A DNA stretch of 64,000 nucleotides, from NCBI GenBank assembly GCA_947069175.1, contig CAMTDV010000015.1, forward strand, positions 25,808,249 through 25,872,248. Direction: 5' to 3'. The stretch's first letter is position 1. Each line of letters opens with the position of its first letter. The position numbers and the translations under genes were made by a program. The notes beneath the pieces are model-generated. The model saw only the letters and a list, made by a program, of their open reading frames with translations. It was not told where the DNA came from and ran no database searches. This DNA comes from Scalesia atractyloides. Lineage: Eukaryota > Streptophyta > Magnoliopsida > Asterales > Asteraceae. Shown piece by piece: positions 42,818 through 55,887 of the stretch.

Positions 42818-45800
42818 TCAACACCTTCCGAAGAAGTTCTTGTACGGCTTTCTTCGACGTTCTTGCTTAGGAATAGGCATTTGGTCAGTATGAGTTGCCC
42901 ACTTCATGAACTGAAATCGTCTGAGCCTTGCCTCTCTACCCCTTTCATGTATCTTTTCTAGCCGTCTTTCCTCTTTCAAAAATTCTTCTCTTGCCAACTC
43001 TCTCCATCTTGATTCCCACATATGACCTGGATTAATACCATGTGCATAGCATACGATGATCACACCTTGGTATTGTTTTGCTTGAACTTCTCACGTTTAT
43101 CGAAACATATCTTGTTGAAAACAAACACTTAACATCTTCTTTCGAGCAATTTAAATAGCCACATCGGGTCTAGTATACGAATAGTACGGCATAACCCCCA
43201 AATCCTTCGAAGTTCGATGCATTCTGGATCTTTTTCCTTAGTGATATCCCATGTTTTGTCAGCCCGTAACATAATCACTGCTTCATTCATTTCTGGATCC
43301 GTTTGCCACCACAAGAAGTAAGGATGAAAATCTTGTTCGATAGGCTTTAGTGGCATGTTCTTCATTGCTCTTGGACGTTTTATCACCAACGTAACATCTT
43401 TAATACCCGTCTTCTTATCCATTTTGATTCTGCGATTAGGAATAAACGGCTTCCACAACTCAAAACCTCTTAAAGCTTCAAACTTTATAACCCTCCAGAG
43501 ATGTTGTTCGTCGAACTTCATTTGAAGACTGATGTTTCTTGTCTGCACTAACTCTTCAACATCCCAAAAATGTAACGTCTTTATATCTGCAAGATGTCTG
43601 AAGTACTGAACCCCGAATTCTATTTTATGGCATATACATCAAGTTCTCTTATCCATCCCCCACTCAGAATGTCACCCAACGATTTGTCTTTGTCACGAGT
43701 AAAGAACGCCAGTGGTCGCATAAACTTTCTTTCTTTAGGCATCTCTTTGAACCACGACTTCTTTGCTTCGGCAATCTGTTCTTTCGTATAGTGTTTAGAA
43801 ATATTACCTTCCTTCACCACTTCATCAATCTTTTGTTTCAACAGATTCACATCAATCTGACTCATAATTTCTTCAATCGTAGGAAAATTGTTAGTATTGA
43901 CACCAGAATACTTTTCTGCTTAATCATCAGAAGATTCTTCAAAGATAACACGATCATAATCATCTGCTTCTAATACATACTTGTAAACATATTCCTTTGA
44001 TTCAAACGTCTTGATGTTCACCAACTCTTCTTCAAAATCAAATTCAAACGAATCAGCATCAACTTCGAACATTTTGGCCAATTCTTCCTTTGTGTAGTTG
44101 TGAATGAATTCCCCTTCTTCAATACTTGGATCCAACATTATCATCAATGGTTTATCATGTACAGCAGCAACAGGCATAGCAAGTATAGCGTCAAAAACAT
44201 CAACATCTTTAGGCCCTGTTTGCTCTGTTTGCTCCCCCTTACTTTGATCATCCTCCATGTTTACATCATCATTAATCAAGGATTCAAAATCAAATTCAGA
44301 GTGAACTTTAGCAGAATCAATCTTTATACCAACGCCCCCTGATCATCATCACCACCATCATTGTCGTGATCTGAATCATCTTTCGTATCATCTACAGGAT
44401 CGTTGTCTTTCTCATCATCTTCCTCATCATCATCTTTCTCTAACTCAGAAGCTATCTTCTAGAACAATCGCTGATTCTGGAGCTTTTTCTGCTTCAACAG
44501 ACTTTTTAATCACTGGCTCCGCTAACGGTTTAGGGACATCATCAATAATCACTAGCTCCTCTAATTCTTTTGCAGCTTTGTCTTTAGCTTCCTGCAGATC
44601 AAGCCTTTCATGCTCTGCTTTGAAATCAATGCCCAAGCTATTAGATAAAAGTTTCTAAAGCCTGGAAAACCTTCTGTCATTCTGTTCACGTTCAGATCTG
44701 AGTTCGGCTATCTCTTTCTCCAATTTTTCATTCGCAGCACTCAAACATCAATCATAGCCTTCATATAGCCTTTGTCATCTTCAAGAAATTTGACTTTATC
44801 CTGCAGAATCTCTTTCTCAACCATAATATGCTTTACTTTGCTTTCTAGAGCTTCTTTTTCTATTTCATTATGTTTGACTTTATCTTCCAGCGCTTTGATT
44901 CTTTTCTCTAGCATATCTACTGGAGTATCTTCAAACCGGTTTGAAAGATCTTCGGCTGTGACAATATGAGTAACATTATCTGGAATATCGTCGAAAGCAT
45001 CTTTAAACTCTTTCGCTCTAGCACTTTGAGGAGTCACTTTAGGAGTACCCTTTGTAGCAGACTTTGGAGTTGTTTGAGGCTTACTCTGAACCGGTACATC
45101 AATAACAGTTAGTGGTTCTTATGTTGTAGTCATTGGTGGCACTTGCACTTCAACAATAGGCATCTCTTACAAATTAGAAACAGGAGGTTCTTGTGTAGTT
45201 CCTTTCTTTGTTTTCTGACTCAAGTACCTGCGACTTTGAGGCTTTTTCTTTCCTCTTGTACTAGGAGAACCCGTTGTTTTCTTTGAGTCTCCAGCCTTTG
45301 ATTTAGAACGCTTTGATTTCTTCTTAGGTCGTTCTTCATCGAAACCCTCATCAGAACCTGGTTCATATAGATCTTCACCAAGCTTTTTCAAACCTTCTTC
45401 TTCTTTTTGTTTCTCAGTCTCTTTCTGGCGACTATCAGCTGAATCTTTAGACGATTCATCATCTTTATCAGAAGTTGCTGAAATAACATCGTCACGATCA
45501 CCACCCGCTGTACTAGTCTCAACTTCTTGGCTTTCAATATTGACTGCAGCACTAGATCCTTCAACATTCTATGGATCTTCTTGATTAATGTCATGCTCGT
45601 CAATCAACATTGTTTCCACTTTCTTTGACGCCCTTTTACGTTTCTGCTTTTCAACTACAACCACCCTCTTGATATACCAATCGCCTCTTTTCTCATTGAA
45701 ATTCTTTAATAGCTCAACCTCGTCTTTATCGTCTCCACTACCATCCTTCCTCCATTTGTTTTCAGGTGGTGCGACATAATCAGCTTTGATAATGGCACCA

Positions 45801-46550
45801 AACACAGGTTTTGGAATAGGCATAGAATCTTGTTTTTTATATATCTTGAGCTTCTTCAACGTTGTTTCATGCATGTGGCTCAGATAAAAAATATCGTTCG
45901 AATCTTTAGCAATGTTCTGAAACTTATCATCTATTAGCATCTGAACAAACCTCGGGTACATAACCAATCTATCATTTCCCATATTCTTCCACATGAACTT
46001 GAAGATCACTTTCGAGTAGTTGAACTTTTTGTTGAGCACCAATGCAGTAACCATGCAGGCCATGTAATCCTGAATATCATCTAGCCCTGCTTTCCTGTGA
46101 CTGAAAGCGTGAATAATAGCGTGAATTAGAAGTTTGTACGGTAGAGGAACACCGCCTTTATTCAGGCTCATTTGCATGACCTGTATAACCCATTCTGAAG
46201 AAACAACCCTTCACCATTCTTTCCTCGAAGCTCATTGGATCATTTTCATTGTCGTTGAATTCAAGGACCCTTTGAATGTCTGCTTCGGTGATCAAAATCT
46301 CCTTGTCTTCATTACCAATACGAACAGCTGACTTAATCACTTTGTTTGCTTCATCATAAGATGTTGCGTTCCAAAAAAAGTAGACATGTGATCTATAAAC
46401 GACATGCTTATCTGTAATCGCCTTGGTGATCAGAATTCTCCCCAAAAACTCTAGAATCTCTGAGAATGCTGCTAGCGAGGGATAAGTCTTTTCGTCCAGC
46501 GAGATACACGTGTTGTGAAACTTATTAAAAGAAAGCTGGATACTCTGCGA
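42818..46550 (-). pseudogene. Sirevirus extra ORF of element Y, decayed
   Basis: Open pieces in several frames add up to about 1,240 codons. The N-terminal domain (46550-45570) shows SHVYFFWNATSYDE, EILITEADIQRVLEFND, FFRMGYTG, FNYSKVIFKFMWKNMGND and VMYPRFVQMLI. The middle (45600-43900) is Lys- and acid-rich with coiled-coil stretches (44741-45037). The C-terminus (43548-43129) reads FHPYFLWWQTDPEMNEAVI and IRILDPMWLFKL, shared with the Z copy. A splice-acceptor-like T-rich tract ending TCGCAG precedes the first block at about 46551, suggesting an upstream exon. Function unknown. Confidence 0.75.
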
Positions 46551-47944
46551 CAAAAAAAAACAAGCACTAGCAAATTTTACAATTTTCAACAAACATTCAT
46601 CAAGTTCGGGCGAACTTGATATACCAACACATTACCAAATACAACAACTTCACTCGAACATGTGTTTCATATTTTATTTTCAACTTTGAGCAAGTTCGGG
46701 CGAACTTGTAATGAAAACACTTTTTGACATCTTTATAACAAGTTCGGGCGAACTTGTATTGATTACAGGTTTTTGAACCGTTTTAAACAAGTTCGGGCGA
46801 ACTTGTTAAACTTTCAAACTTTATTCAGTATGATGATAACTTCGACCGAAGTTGTTTCAGAACAACTTCAACAAGTTCGGGCGAACTTGTCATCATCCCC
46901 ATCTAAATCTGCAACATCATCAACATGTCCAAAGTCTAAATTTATGGTTTGTTTATGACTTTAAGATGCTTACAAACAAATTTCACCGTTCAATTTATTC
47001 ACAAATACCCTAGATCTACTGATATTAACATTTTTGGTCCAACACAGTTCAAACATGTTCAATTCATGGTCAATCTAAGCAAATTATACCTCTGCCATGT
47101 TCATAAGTGTGCCTATCACTTATAACATGTCTCAGGGCAACACAACGGTACAAAGTTTGCAATTTCACAAAAACTCTTTTCGCACTTTAAGTTTGCTCGA
47201 AGATGATTAGTTCAGATAAAATGATATTATGAGCGAACTTGTTTATTTATAGTCAGTCAAGTTCGGGCGAACTTGACTCTCAAACATCAAACTTCTTTAA
47301 CTAACTTCGCCCGAAGATATGTTATAATGAAACAGTTTATTATCAATCAACTTCGGCCGAACTTAGTCAAAGCCCATTTTGAATTTTTGAGTTTTTTCAA
47401 CTTTTTAAACTCTAAACCCTGAACTTTCACATGTTTACCAGTTATGAAAATCCACTCAGTTGACCAAGTCCAAAGTTAATGACCTCGGTTAATCAATTTG
47501 TCTGCCGAGTCCAAGTTAATGACCTCAGTTTGACCCGTTATGAACAAACAAATGTTTTTCTTCAAACTAAAGTTTCAAATTAATGAACTTTTCATCGTTT
47601 TTCGTGTATTTTGATTTTACAGATTAGCTCCCAACCCGTTGTCATCAAGATTTCCAACAACTGGCACCTTTCCGAACTCCGAAGATCCGCTTCCATCATG
47701 GGCTGTTGAAAACAATGTAGAAACAAAATCTTTTTGAATTTTCGAAAGTTTATGCTAAAAACACAATGAAAATCTTTTTAGGTTTAAATCTAAAATCAAA
47801 TAAGCTATGTACAAACATATTTAAAGATATATTTTTGTGAATTCGTGTCTAAGGATCATATCAGTTGTTTGAGATGTATCACTAGTACCGTTGACCTTTT
47901 GATGACTTTAAGTTCTAAACTTGTTTACCTAGATTGTCGATATG
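46551..47944 (-). other. Spacer of Y with a palindrome cluster, upstream of the extra ORF
   Basis: Non-coding. CAAGTTCGGGCGAACTTG occurs exactly at 46601, 46691, 46739, 46788, 46872 and 47258, with further decayed copies near 46837 and 47347. The copy at 47258 extends to 11-bp arms. No long ORF. The run of copies lies in what may be a 5' intron or leader of the extra ORF. Confidence 0.8.
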
Positions 47945-48190
47945 TTTGTCCACTTAAACTTTGACACATTTCTCAATTATTCCAAGATATCTTAGTTAGA
48001 ATTATGAAATTTGACTCAACTATGGTTCACATCTCAGAATATACTCCCGCATCAAGATTCCCTAGATTTCATCTTACATGTGAGTATAGCGTAATTGATA
48101 TCTGTATCTGGGTTATGCGAAACCTTGAGAGCTCAGGTTAATACCACCGTATTGACAAAGAGATGAAGGCTCGACTTTAAAGTATGTTCC
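47945..48190 (-). other. Conserved non-coding block in the Y spacer
   Basis: The counterpart of 19120-19360 in element Z, with the same ordered landmarks (CTCAGAATATACTCCC, CATCTTACATGTGAGTAT, AAGGCTCGACTT). No ORF. Confidence 0.65.
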
Positions 48191-48801
48191 AAAGATGGAA
48201 TCTTTTAAGCACTGCAATTGATTAGATCTTTCGATTCTTTCAATTGTGTTGCAGTTTAGGGGTTTTTAGCAAAAGCATTATAGAAGTTCTAGGCCATTAC
48301 TTCAGCAAAATCAGAAGAACTTGTATAATACCCCAGATATCAATCATTTATAAAGACCTCGTATCTCAGAATTAGGCAATCTCTTAAGCGAAATTTCGGA
48401 GTACTAAGTCCATATATCAGAGAGATGTTAATTCACAAGTTTAAGCAGTTGTAAAATTTAGTTTATATCCCGGAAACAATCTACTGAACGTGTAAAGCCT
48501 ATCGACACATCCATAGTAAGACTTGTTTAAACTTTTTAAACTTTACAAATCCTTAGCATAATGTGATAGTCCACTGATGTACTATCATTTCCTTTTTGAC
48601 ACAAAATTCTTTTTCTCTTTTTCATGTTTTTGTACTTTTTGGTTTTTCATATGTTTTTGTATTTTCTCGTTACATTTCTTCCCCTAAAATCAAAAACATA
48701 TTTTTGTGTTTTAGTTTTTTTAGAAATTCTAATCTAAAAAGATAACAAACCAGTAAGGATCACAAGAACTCGTGGTCCGATCCATATTCAACATCTGCAT
48801 C
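48191..48801 (-). other. Rest of the Y spacer, no gene seen
   Basis: AT- and T-rich non-coding DNA after the RNase H end. A purine run AGGGGAAGAAATG on the element's strand lies near 48680. Confidence 0.4.
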
Positions 48802-49569
48802 CGCACCTGTCAAAAGATTTTCATACCATTGAGCCTCATTAAGTATTTAAACCGTGAAAGAGTAAAAGGTTTGGTATAAAAATCAGCTTTTTGTTCATCA
48901 GTGTGGATTTTCTTAATTCGTACCAATCTTTTCTCGTAGCAATCAAGAAAAAAGTGGTAGCGAATCTCGATATGTTTTGTTCGAGAGTGATGAACTGGAT
49001 TTTTAGTTGTCGATTGCTGCCTTATTGTCTACATATAATGGAGTGTCAAGAAATTGCAATTCATAGTCTCTCATCTGTTCTTGTATCCACAAAATTTGTG
49101 AGCAACAACTGGAAGCCGAGATGTACTGAGCCTCACAAGTACAGAAAGCGACCGTGGTTTGTTTCTTGCATTGCCAAGTTACTAATCGAGTTCCGAAGAA
49201 CTGGCAACCGGCCGTCATAGACTTTGAGTTCAATTTTTCTACACCGAAATCAGAGTCTGCATATCCCGTCAGATCGAAGTTGTCATTCTTTGGACACCAC
49301 AAGCCGGTGCTTGGACATCCCTTTAAATATCTGAAAATTCGTTTCACGATCTGCATGTGAGATATTCTGGGACTTGACTGATAACGTGCACAAAGGTAGG
49401 TAGGATGCATTATATCCGGGCGAGATGCCGTCAGATACATGAGTGATCCTATCATCGACCTGTAAAGAGTATCATCAAATTTGGTTCTGGTTTCATCAAT
49501 GCAAATTCCGTGATTGAGTGCCAGAGGAGTAGATAACGGCTTCGTGCTATCCATCTCAAACTTTTTCAA
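48802..49569 (-). pseudogene. Y connection and RNase H domain
   Basis: Open from 49569 to 49003: STPLALNHGICIDETR, MIGSLMYLTASRPDIM, then the RNase H acidic residues in TGYADSDFG, TCEAQYISA and YVDNKAAIDN. A one-base change shifts the frame just before SRTKHIEIRYHFF. The end can be followed to about 48802 (TKPFT). Confidence 0.88.
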
Positions 49570-50493
49570 GATATCATGAACATACTTGGTTTGGTGGATA
49601 AAATACCGTCTGGCAACGGATGAACCTGCAATCCAAGGAAGAATTTCATTTCACCCATAGAGCTCATCTCGAATTTCTTCTTCATGATTTTTTTAAACTC
49701 TTTGCAAAGATCGTCATTTGTGGAACCAAATATGATGTCATCCACATAAATTTGTATGATAATCAGATGACTTCCAACTTCTCTGGTAAATAGCGTACTA
49801 TCCACCGTTCCTCTAATAAAGTCGTTGTCGATGAGATGTTGAGATAACGTCTCGTACCAGGCTCTCGGGGCCTGATGCAAACCATATAGTGCTTTATCCA
49901 GAAGATAGGCTTTCTTTTTGTTCAGCGGATCGACAAAACCCGGTGGTTGGCCGACGTACACTTGCTATCTTAGCTTACCGTATAGAAAAGCTGATTTCAC
50001 ATCTAATTGATATACTTTAAATCCTTTCCAAGCAGCGAATGCAAGGAAAATGCGAATGGACTCCAATCTTGCAACTGGTGCATATACTTCTGTATAATTA
50101 ATTCCTTCTTGTTGATGGAATCCTTTCAACGAGCCGAGCTTTGTTGCCTACTATAACTGCATGATCATCGCGCTTGCACTTGAAGACCCATTTAGTATCT
50201 ATCGCCTTTTGATTCTCCGAAAGGTCAACAAGCTTCCATACCCCTAGCTTTTCGAACTGTAATAATTATTCTTGCATTGCAAGCACCCAATTTTCATCTC
50301 CTAAAGCTTTAGTTACATTCTTCGGCTCAATCTGGGATATGAAGCATGAATAATAGCAATACTCTTGAGTCTGAGCTACTCGAGTATAGAAACAACTCAA
50401 AGCTTTGTTGATCTGACTCCTTGTTCGTACCCCAACTTGCAATTCACCAATTATGGAATTTGATGGGTGGTATGAGTAAGATCTTGGTATCAC
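49566..50493 (-). pseudogene. Y reverse transcriptase
   Basis: The N-terminal part has stops around 50266 and again before 49961 (NVTKALGDENWVLAMQE at the start). From 49961 the frame is open: PPGFVDPLNKKKAYLLDKAL, YGLHQAPRAWYETLSQH, and the catalytic YVDDIIFGS. A frameshift near 49569 leads to RNase H. Confidence 0.9.
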
Positions 50494-50609
50494 TTCACTA
50501 GGAACATCAACAGTACTCTCCTAATTTGTAATATTTTGATCAACCACTGATTCAATTGCATGAGTGCTAGAACACGCTTCATTTCGAGTGGTTGGGCCAG
50601 CAGATTAAT

Positions 50610-51834
50610 TCAACATCTTGTGATTTGCTCAGATTCTTCATTAGAAGAAGATTCTCCATCATCATCAAACGTCGGAGACTCGTCAGAGTCGGAATTATGT
50701 GCTTGAGAAAGATTGGGTTCCTCTGTAGCATTTACTGGTTTTGTATCCGGTGTCACTTGTTCTACATGAGTTTCTTGAACACCCCTACTGCTAGGACCTG
50801 CACCAGAAGAGGATGATCCAACAGTTGGTTGATTAACCATTATTGTTCTGATAATTTTCTCTTGATTAGGTGACTGATGTAGATAATATAACACAACAAT
50901 GTCTTCTTTAGAAGGCTCTTCTGGCAAGTCAAATGATTTCCACAATTCACTATAACTTAACAACCAAGCATCGCCTGCTCTTTGAATTGGAGTTGTATAA
51001 CGAAAACAATCGACGTGTTGTGCTTTTACCACTCTTCTTAAACTTGGAAGATATACTCTCTTGAGTGGACTTGCGTAGCCGAGAAAGAAACCATCTATCG
51101 ATTTGGCACCAAACTTTCCGTCTGAATCAATAACTGTAAAAGGTGCGCCAAACGGTTCTAAATACTTTAGATTAGGTTTCCTTCGGTTTAGCAATTCAAA
51201 GCAAGTCTTCTTTGTAGGTTTGACCGTCAAGACTATGTTCAATGTAAGCATGCTTCTACGACTGCTTCACTCCAGAAACCGACAGGAAGCTTTGAATCAG
51301 CAAGCATAGTTCTTGCTATTTCTATTAACGTTCGGTTCTTCCTCTCAGCTACTCCATTTTGTTGCGGAGTGTATGGAGCACTGAATTCGTGTAACATGCC
51401 TTTGTCGTTGCAAAATTCTTTTATTCGGTTGTTCTTGAATTCTGTACCGTTATCGCTTTGGATTCTTCTAATAGGGAGATGGTACAAATTTTCAATCTCT
51501 CTGAAGAGGATCATGAGATTATCGAACGTTTCGTCTTTGCTTTCTTGGAAGAGGACCCATGAAAATCTTGAATAATCATCGGTGACGACAAGACAATAAA
51601 GATCTCCAGATATACTCTTCACATTCACTGGACCGAAGAGATCCATATGCAGTCTTTTGAGCGGCAGCTTGATGGAGTTAAGAATCTTTCTTGGATGAGA
51701 CTTTTAAACCTGCTTTCCTTTCTTGCATTCCAGACAACTATCAGTCATGTGAAAGCTTCTAAGATTCACCCCTTCAACTAAATCATTGAACCAAGTGATT
51801 TATTTTTCTGAAGTGTATATGACCCATCTTTTTG
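50610..51834 (-). pseudogene. Y integrase and linker to RT
   Basis: The HHCC remnant lies at 51834-51650 (HMTDSCLECKKGKQ, then a stop). The core from 51646 is open: MDLFGPVNVKSISG, the central Asp in IQSDNGTEFKN and the Glu in TPQQNGVAERKN, the D-D-E triad. After a frameshift near 51245 the C-terminal part continues (RRKPNLKYLEPFGAPF, DGFFLGYA) into an acidic, Ser-rich linker ending near 50610. Confidence 0.9.
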
Positions 51835-51836
51835 TG

Positions 51837-52262
51837 TCAAAGAATTGATTCCTTCTCTGTGGCCTTCGTTACGAAACAATGAGCCGACTTCGAAGTAGTA
51901 GTAGCAACGCTCATATCTAGCACATAAAGATCATTCTCGCGAGGAGGACGCATGAGAATCCATTCTTCTGGAATCTTAAAGCCCGGTTTAATAATCATGC
52001 ACTCATTGTCGTTGAAATGGGTGGTAAACTGCTTATCACAGATCTGAGAAATACTAAGAAGATTATTCTCCAGCTCAGCGATATTGCTGACCTTATCAAA
52101 TGACACCACACCATTTGATAGCTTTCCCTCTGCAACGATTCTACCTCCTTGGTTACCCGCGAACCCCACGTACCCTCCATTGATTGCTTTAATATCAAAG
52201 AGTAAGGCACGCATCCCAGTCATGTGATGTGAAGCTATGCTATCTATAATCCACTTTGACAA
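51837..52262 (-). pseudogene. Y protease with altered active site
   Basis: Open frame MSKWIIDSIASHHMTG, where copia proteases have D-S-G; the codon is ATA (Ile) instead of a Gly codon. The related element B keeps DSGA at the same place. The segment NNLLSISQICDKQF and the GAG-pre-integrase part (EWILMRPPRENDLYVLD) follow. Confidence 0.88.
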
Positions 52263-52365
52263 GATGGATCTTTGGAGCCCCTACACATGCAAAGAAACTA
52301 TTTAAAGAGGGAAACCCAAGCCTTTCCGGTCTTAGGTGGAATCGGGATATCATAAGTAGGAATTT

Positions 52366-55300
52366 TCAAATCAACATTTGGAACTTTCTAATCAGTCTTT
52401 GTGTCTTTGACATTTTCATTCTTAACTGATGTAGATTTTGCACTTTCAGATGATGATGGTGTTTTCTTGCAACCCATGATTGAGATTTCATTCGAGCTTT
52501 CTTAATGTAGAATTTTGAATCTTTGTTTTCATTTGATTTAGAAGTTTCACCTTTTTCAAAAGTTGATTTCTCAATTTTAGAATCAATTTTAGGTTTCACT
52601 TCAATGTTAGATTCATTGTTTCGTTTTAAGATCATTATTGGCTTTACAATCTCTGGGAGCTTAAGCTTCTCATCATCTGAAAGTGTCTTTCTTCGGTGAT
52701 CCACATGCTTTGATTTCGGACACTTGCTTTCAATGTGACCAACTTCATTGCATTTGAAGCAAGTACGAGTATCAGCAGAATGTCCACTTGTGGGTTTTAC
52801 TCCACTTGTGGGTTTAGCCTTATCACGAAGTTCCTTTTCCTTCTTAAACTCATCATTCGATTGCTTTCCAATCGAATTCTCTTCCGGAACCGTTTTTGTC
52901 CCAAATACGAATTTCATGTTTTTATTCTTATATTCGTGAAATGGTGACTTTTGTTTCTTTTTCGGTTCATCTTCTACTTCTAAACCCAAACCTGCTCTTC
53001 TATTATCAGGAAAATCACCACCATTCCTTTGATAGTTGTTAAAAATTTTCTTGGGTTTTGAATGAAACTTTTTCTCATTCTTCTCTAGATCATGTGATGA
53101 TACTTCAAAAAGTTTGAATAGTTTATCAATCTGATCTTCTTTCACATTCCGAATTGGAAAAGTATCGTCAAAATATAGTCAATCAGAGTCCTTAACTTTG
53201 TACATTATAACGTTAGGATCATCACTTAGGCTATTTTCTGATGAAGTATCTTCATTTCCAGATTGTGTTTCAGAACTATTTAAACTTGAATCGGCGCTTT
53301 CAAAGTTACCATCATCAGAATCATTTCCCAAAACATTTTCAACCATATTTTTAACGACTGATTCATTGTCATCATTAGATGTTGTGTATATTACATAAAT
53401 GTTCTCAGGCAACTTATCATTTATTTATGCTAAAAGTGTTATGTTAATTGCCTTTTCAATACCATCCACTTTCTTGCGGCAGTAACTTGCACACAATTGA
53501 GGTGGAACATTGCTATACTCTCCACACTTCTTACCTTTTGCCTTTAAATCATTTTCCTCCGACGAAATCGTTGGAAGAATATGATCGATGACATAAGCGT
53601 TAGTCGTATAACTGAGAAAAAGTTGCCTAACTCGCTCAGTTTCAATTTTCATATCTTGAAGCTCTTGTTTTGTTTCAGCAATGGTATTAATGTACATATT
53701 AATTGCTTCTTATTTTTCAATTACTGTTGCTTTTAACATTCTTATTGTGGCACCTTGTTCTAAATTAGCCTTTTCAACATTACAATAAGTGCCTTTCATC
53801 TTATCTTAAGTTTCTTTCATTGTGTGATAATCGTATTTAAAATTTTCGTTATACACATTTAGATCGCTTATGATTTGAGATTTCTCAACACATTGCTCAC
53901 AAGGTTTTGTGCACTTTGTGCAAGATTTTTCAACCTCCACAACTTTCACAATTTCCATCTCAGTCACCTTTACCTCTAAACCCATATGTTTCAGATTAGC
54001 CATCATTGCTTTGTCAGCAATCTTGTGAGGTTCTCTGCATTCATCTCCTTTGTCACATCAATGACCTCCTCGACCTCTGGTTTCTTTTATACAACCACTT
54101 GCTCTTGCGATGTATTTCCAAAGCAACCTGCAAAACTAGAATCAAAGTTAGGAGGAATAATGTTCTTCATCTTTGTCTTGTGATAGATCATTTCCTCTTC
54201 TTTTGTTCTTTGCAGATATTCTTCTAAGATCGCATTCTCAAGAGCTGCATCATCAACCATTGATTCTGATTCATCCACAATCTCTGCCATCAACATGACA
54301 TCAGTTTTCTTGCCAATATACTTATTCCAGTCAAACACTTCATCTTCATGAGACACAACTAGAGCTTGTTCAGTTAGCTTTGAGGAATTTTCTTGAACTT
54401 CTACTTGAGTTCTTTTTGGATATGGCTTGTACTACAACGCTTTCTTGTAATAGTCGTTGTTGTTTCCAAAAGGACTTTGATTGCTGCTTGCTTCCTGATT
54501 CGTGCATTCGCGTTTGAAATGCCCCTTTTGTCTGCATTTGAAGCATGTTACTTTCAACTTATCGTATCCAAGCTTATTGCTCGAATTTCCAATGTCTCTT
54601 CCAGTGAGCGCGACAAACTTCGTTAATCTTCTGATAATCGATGCTAAGCTCTATTTAATATCCATCAATTCCAATTCCTCTTCATCAACCTAGTCGTAAT
54701 CCTCAGCTGTCATTTCTGGATTTCCGATCTTCCCTGCAACTAAGCTTTCATATGATTCTAGTATAGTTGCAAGAAGCGCTATATGTTGTTTTACAACTTG
54801 TTTAGGGAAAACGTTCTTCAGATTAACTGCAATGTTGCACTGAAATACATTTGGATCAGAAGTAGAATGTTTTGTCTGATTTGTCTGATTGGTTTGATTC
54901 TTGAACGGGGAATTTGAACTAGTACTCGAGTATCCTGTGTTTGGAGGACTCTGATCATAACTAGGATATGATTGAGTGTTCGGAGGACTCTGATCACAAC
55001 TAGGATATGATTGAGTGTTCGGTTGACTTTGGAACGAATGATTCGAAGAATTCATATTCACACTAAACGCCATTTGAATTTTCGGACTAGAAATTTCCTG
55101 AACACCTCCTTTGTAGTACACACCTATTTCTTGCACAATATTTGCATTCTTTGATTTGGCCATTTTTAGTAACTCCATTTCATGCCCTGTTAACTTGTCA
55201 ATGAAAGATGATAGTTTGAAATGCATCCAACTCGGACTATTCTTCAATACCATCAAGTAGGTCGACCACTCCCCCTCAGGAAGTGCATCTGCCAATTTAT

Positions 55301-55887
55301 CAATCGTCTCTTCATCAGTTTTATGAATGTCATGTCTTTGCATCTGAACCATCAAATGACAATATCTATGGATCATCTGCTTCATGGTTTCACCTTTGGT
55401 CATTGTGAAAATGTCAGACTCTTTCTTGATTAAAGCCTTCTTGCTTTTAATCATCTCGGTACTTCCCTGATATTTTGCATAAGTGCATTCCACAACATCT
55501 GTGACGTCATGCATTCAGGTAGCAAGATCAGGATGTCTTTTTCACTGATTGCTGTATCAGACTGATCATTTTCTTCTCTGCCACATATGCATCTTTATGT
55601 TCTGGCGTAAACTTTATTAATGCAAGATCTTGATCACGCTCATCCATTGGCCATGTATATCCGGTTTGAATAGCAACCCAACTGTAGAAATGATTCGCTT
55701 GAACCCAGTTCACGAACTTTTCTTTCCAACCTTCAAACTCATCCATGCTCATCAACTTTGACAGTTTAACCGAAGTCCCCATCTCATTATCCAGATTCAT
55801 CTGATTTACCACGTTTGCATTTGCGTTAGCATTTGATGTAGAGGCCTCAGCTGTTCCCGTAGCAAAAGCATTATCAAAATCATTCAT
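52366..55887 (-). pseudogene. Y gag, broken in several pieces
   Basis: Likely start MNDFDNAFATGTAEAS at 55887. Capsid pieces follow (YCHLMVQMQRHDIHKTDEE, about 55370). A Gln/Pro/Ser-rich part contains a 13-residue repeat (PNTQSYPSCDQSP; 39 bp, about 54935-55030). A first CCHC knuckle CFKCRQKGHFKREC lies near 54550-54510, a long acidic region follows, and a second knuckle CFKCNEVGHIESKC lies near 52765-52724. One stop is a CAG-to-TAG change near 54690. Two zinc knuckles far apart are noteworthy. Confidence 0.85.

Noticed and set aside
46601..46889. Regularly spaced palindromes resembling a CRISPR array
   Set aside because: Spacing is irregular, the host is a plant and the repeats lie in a retrotransposon spacer.
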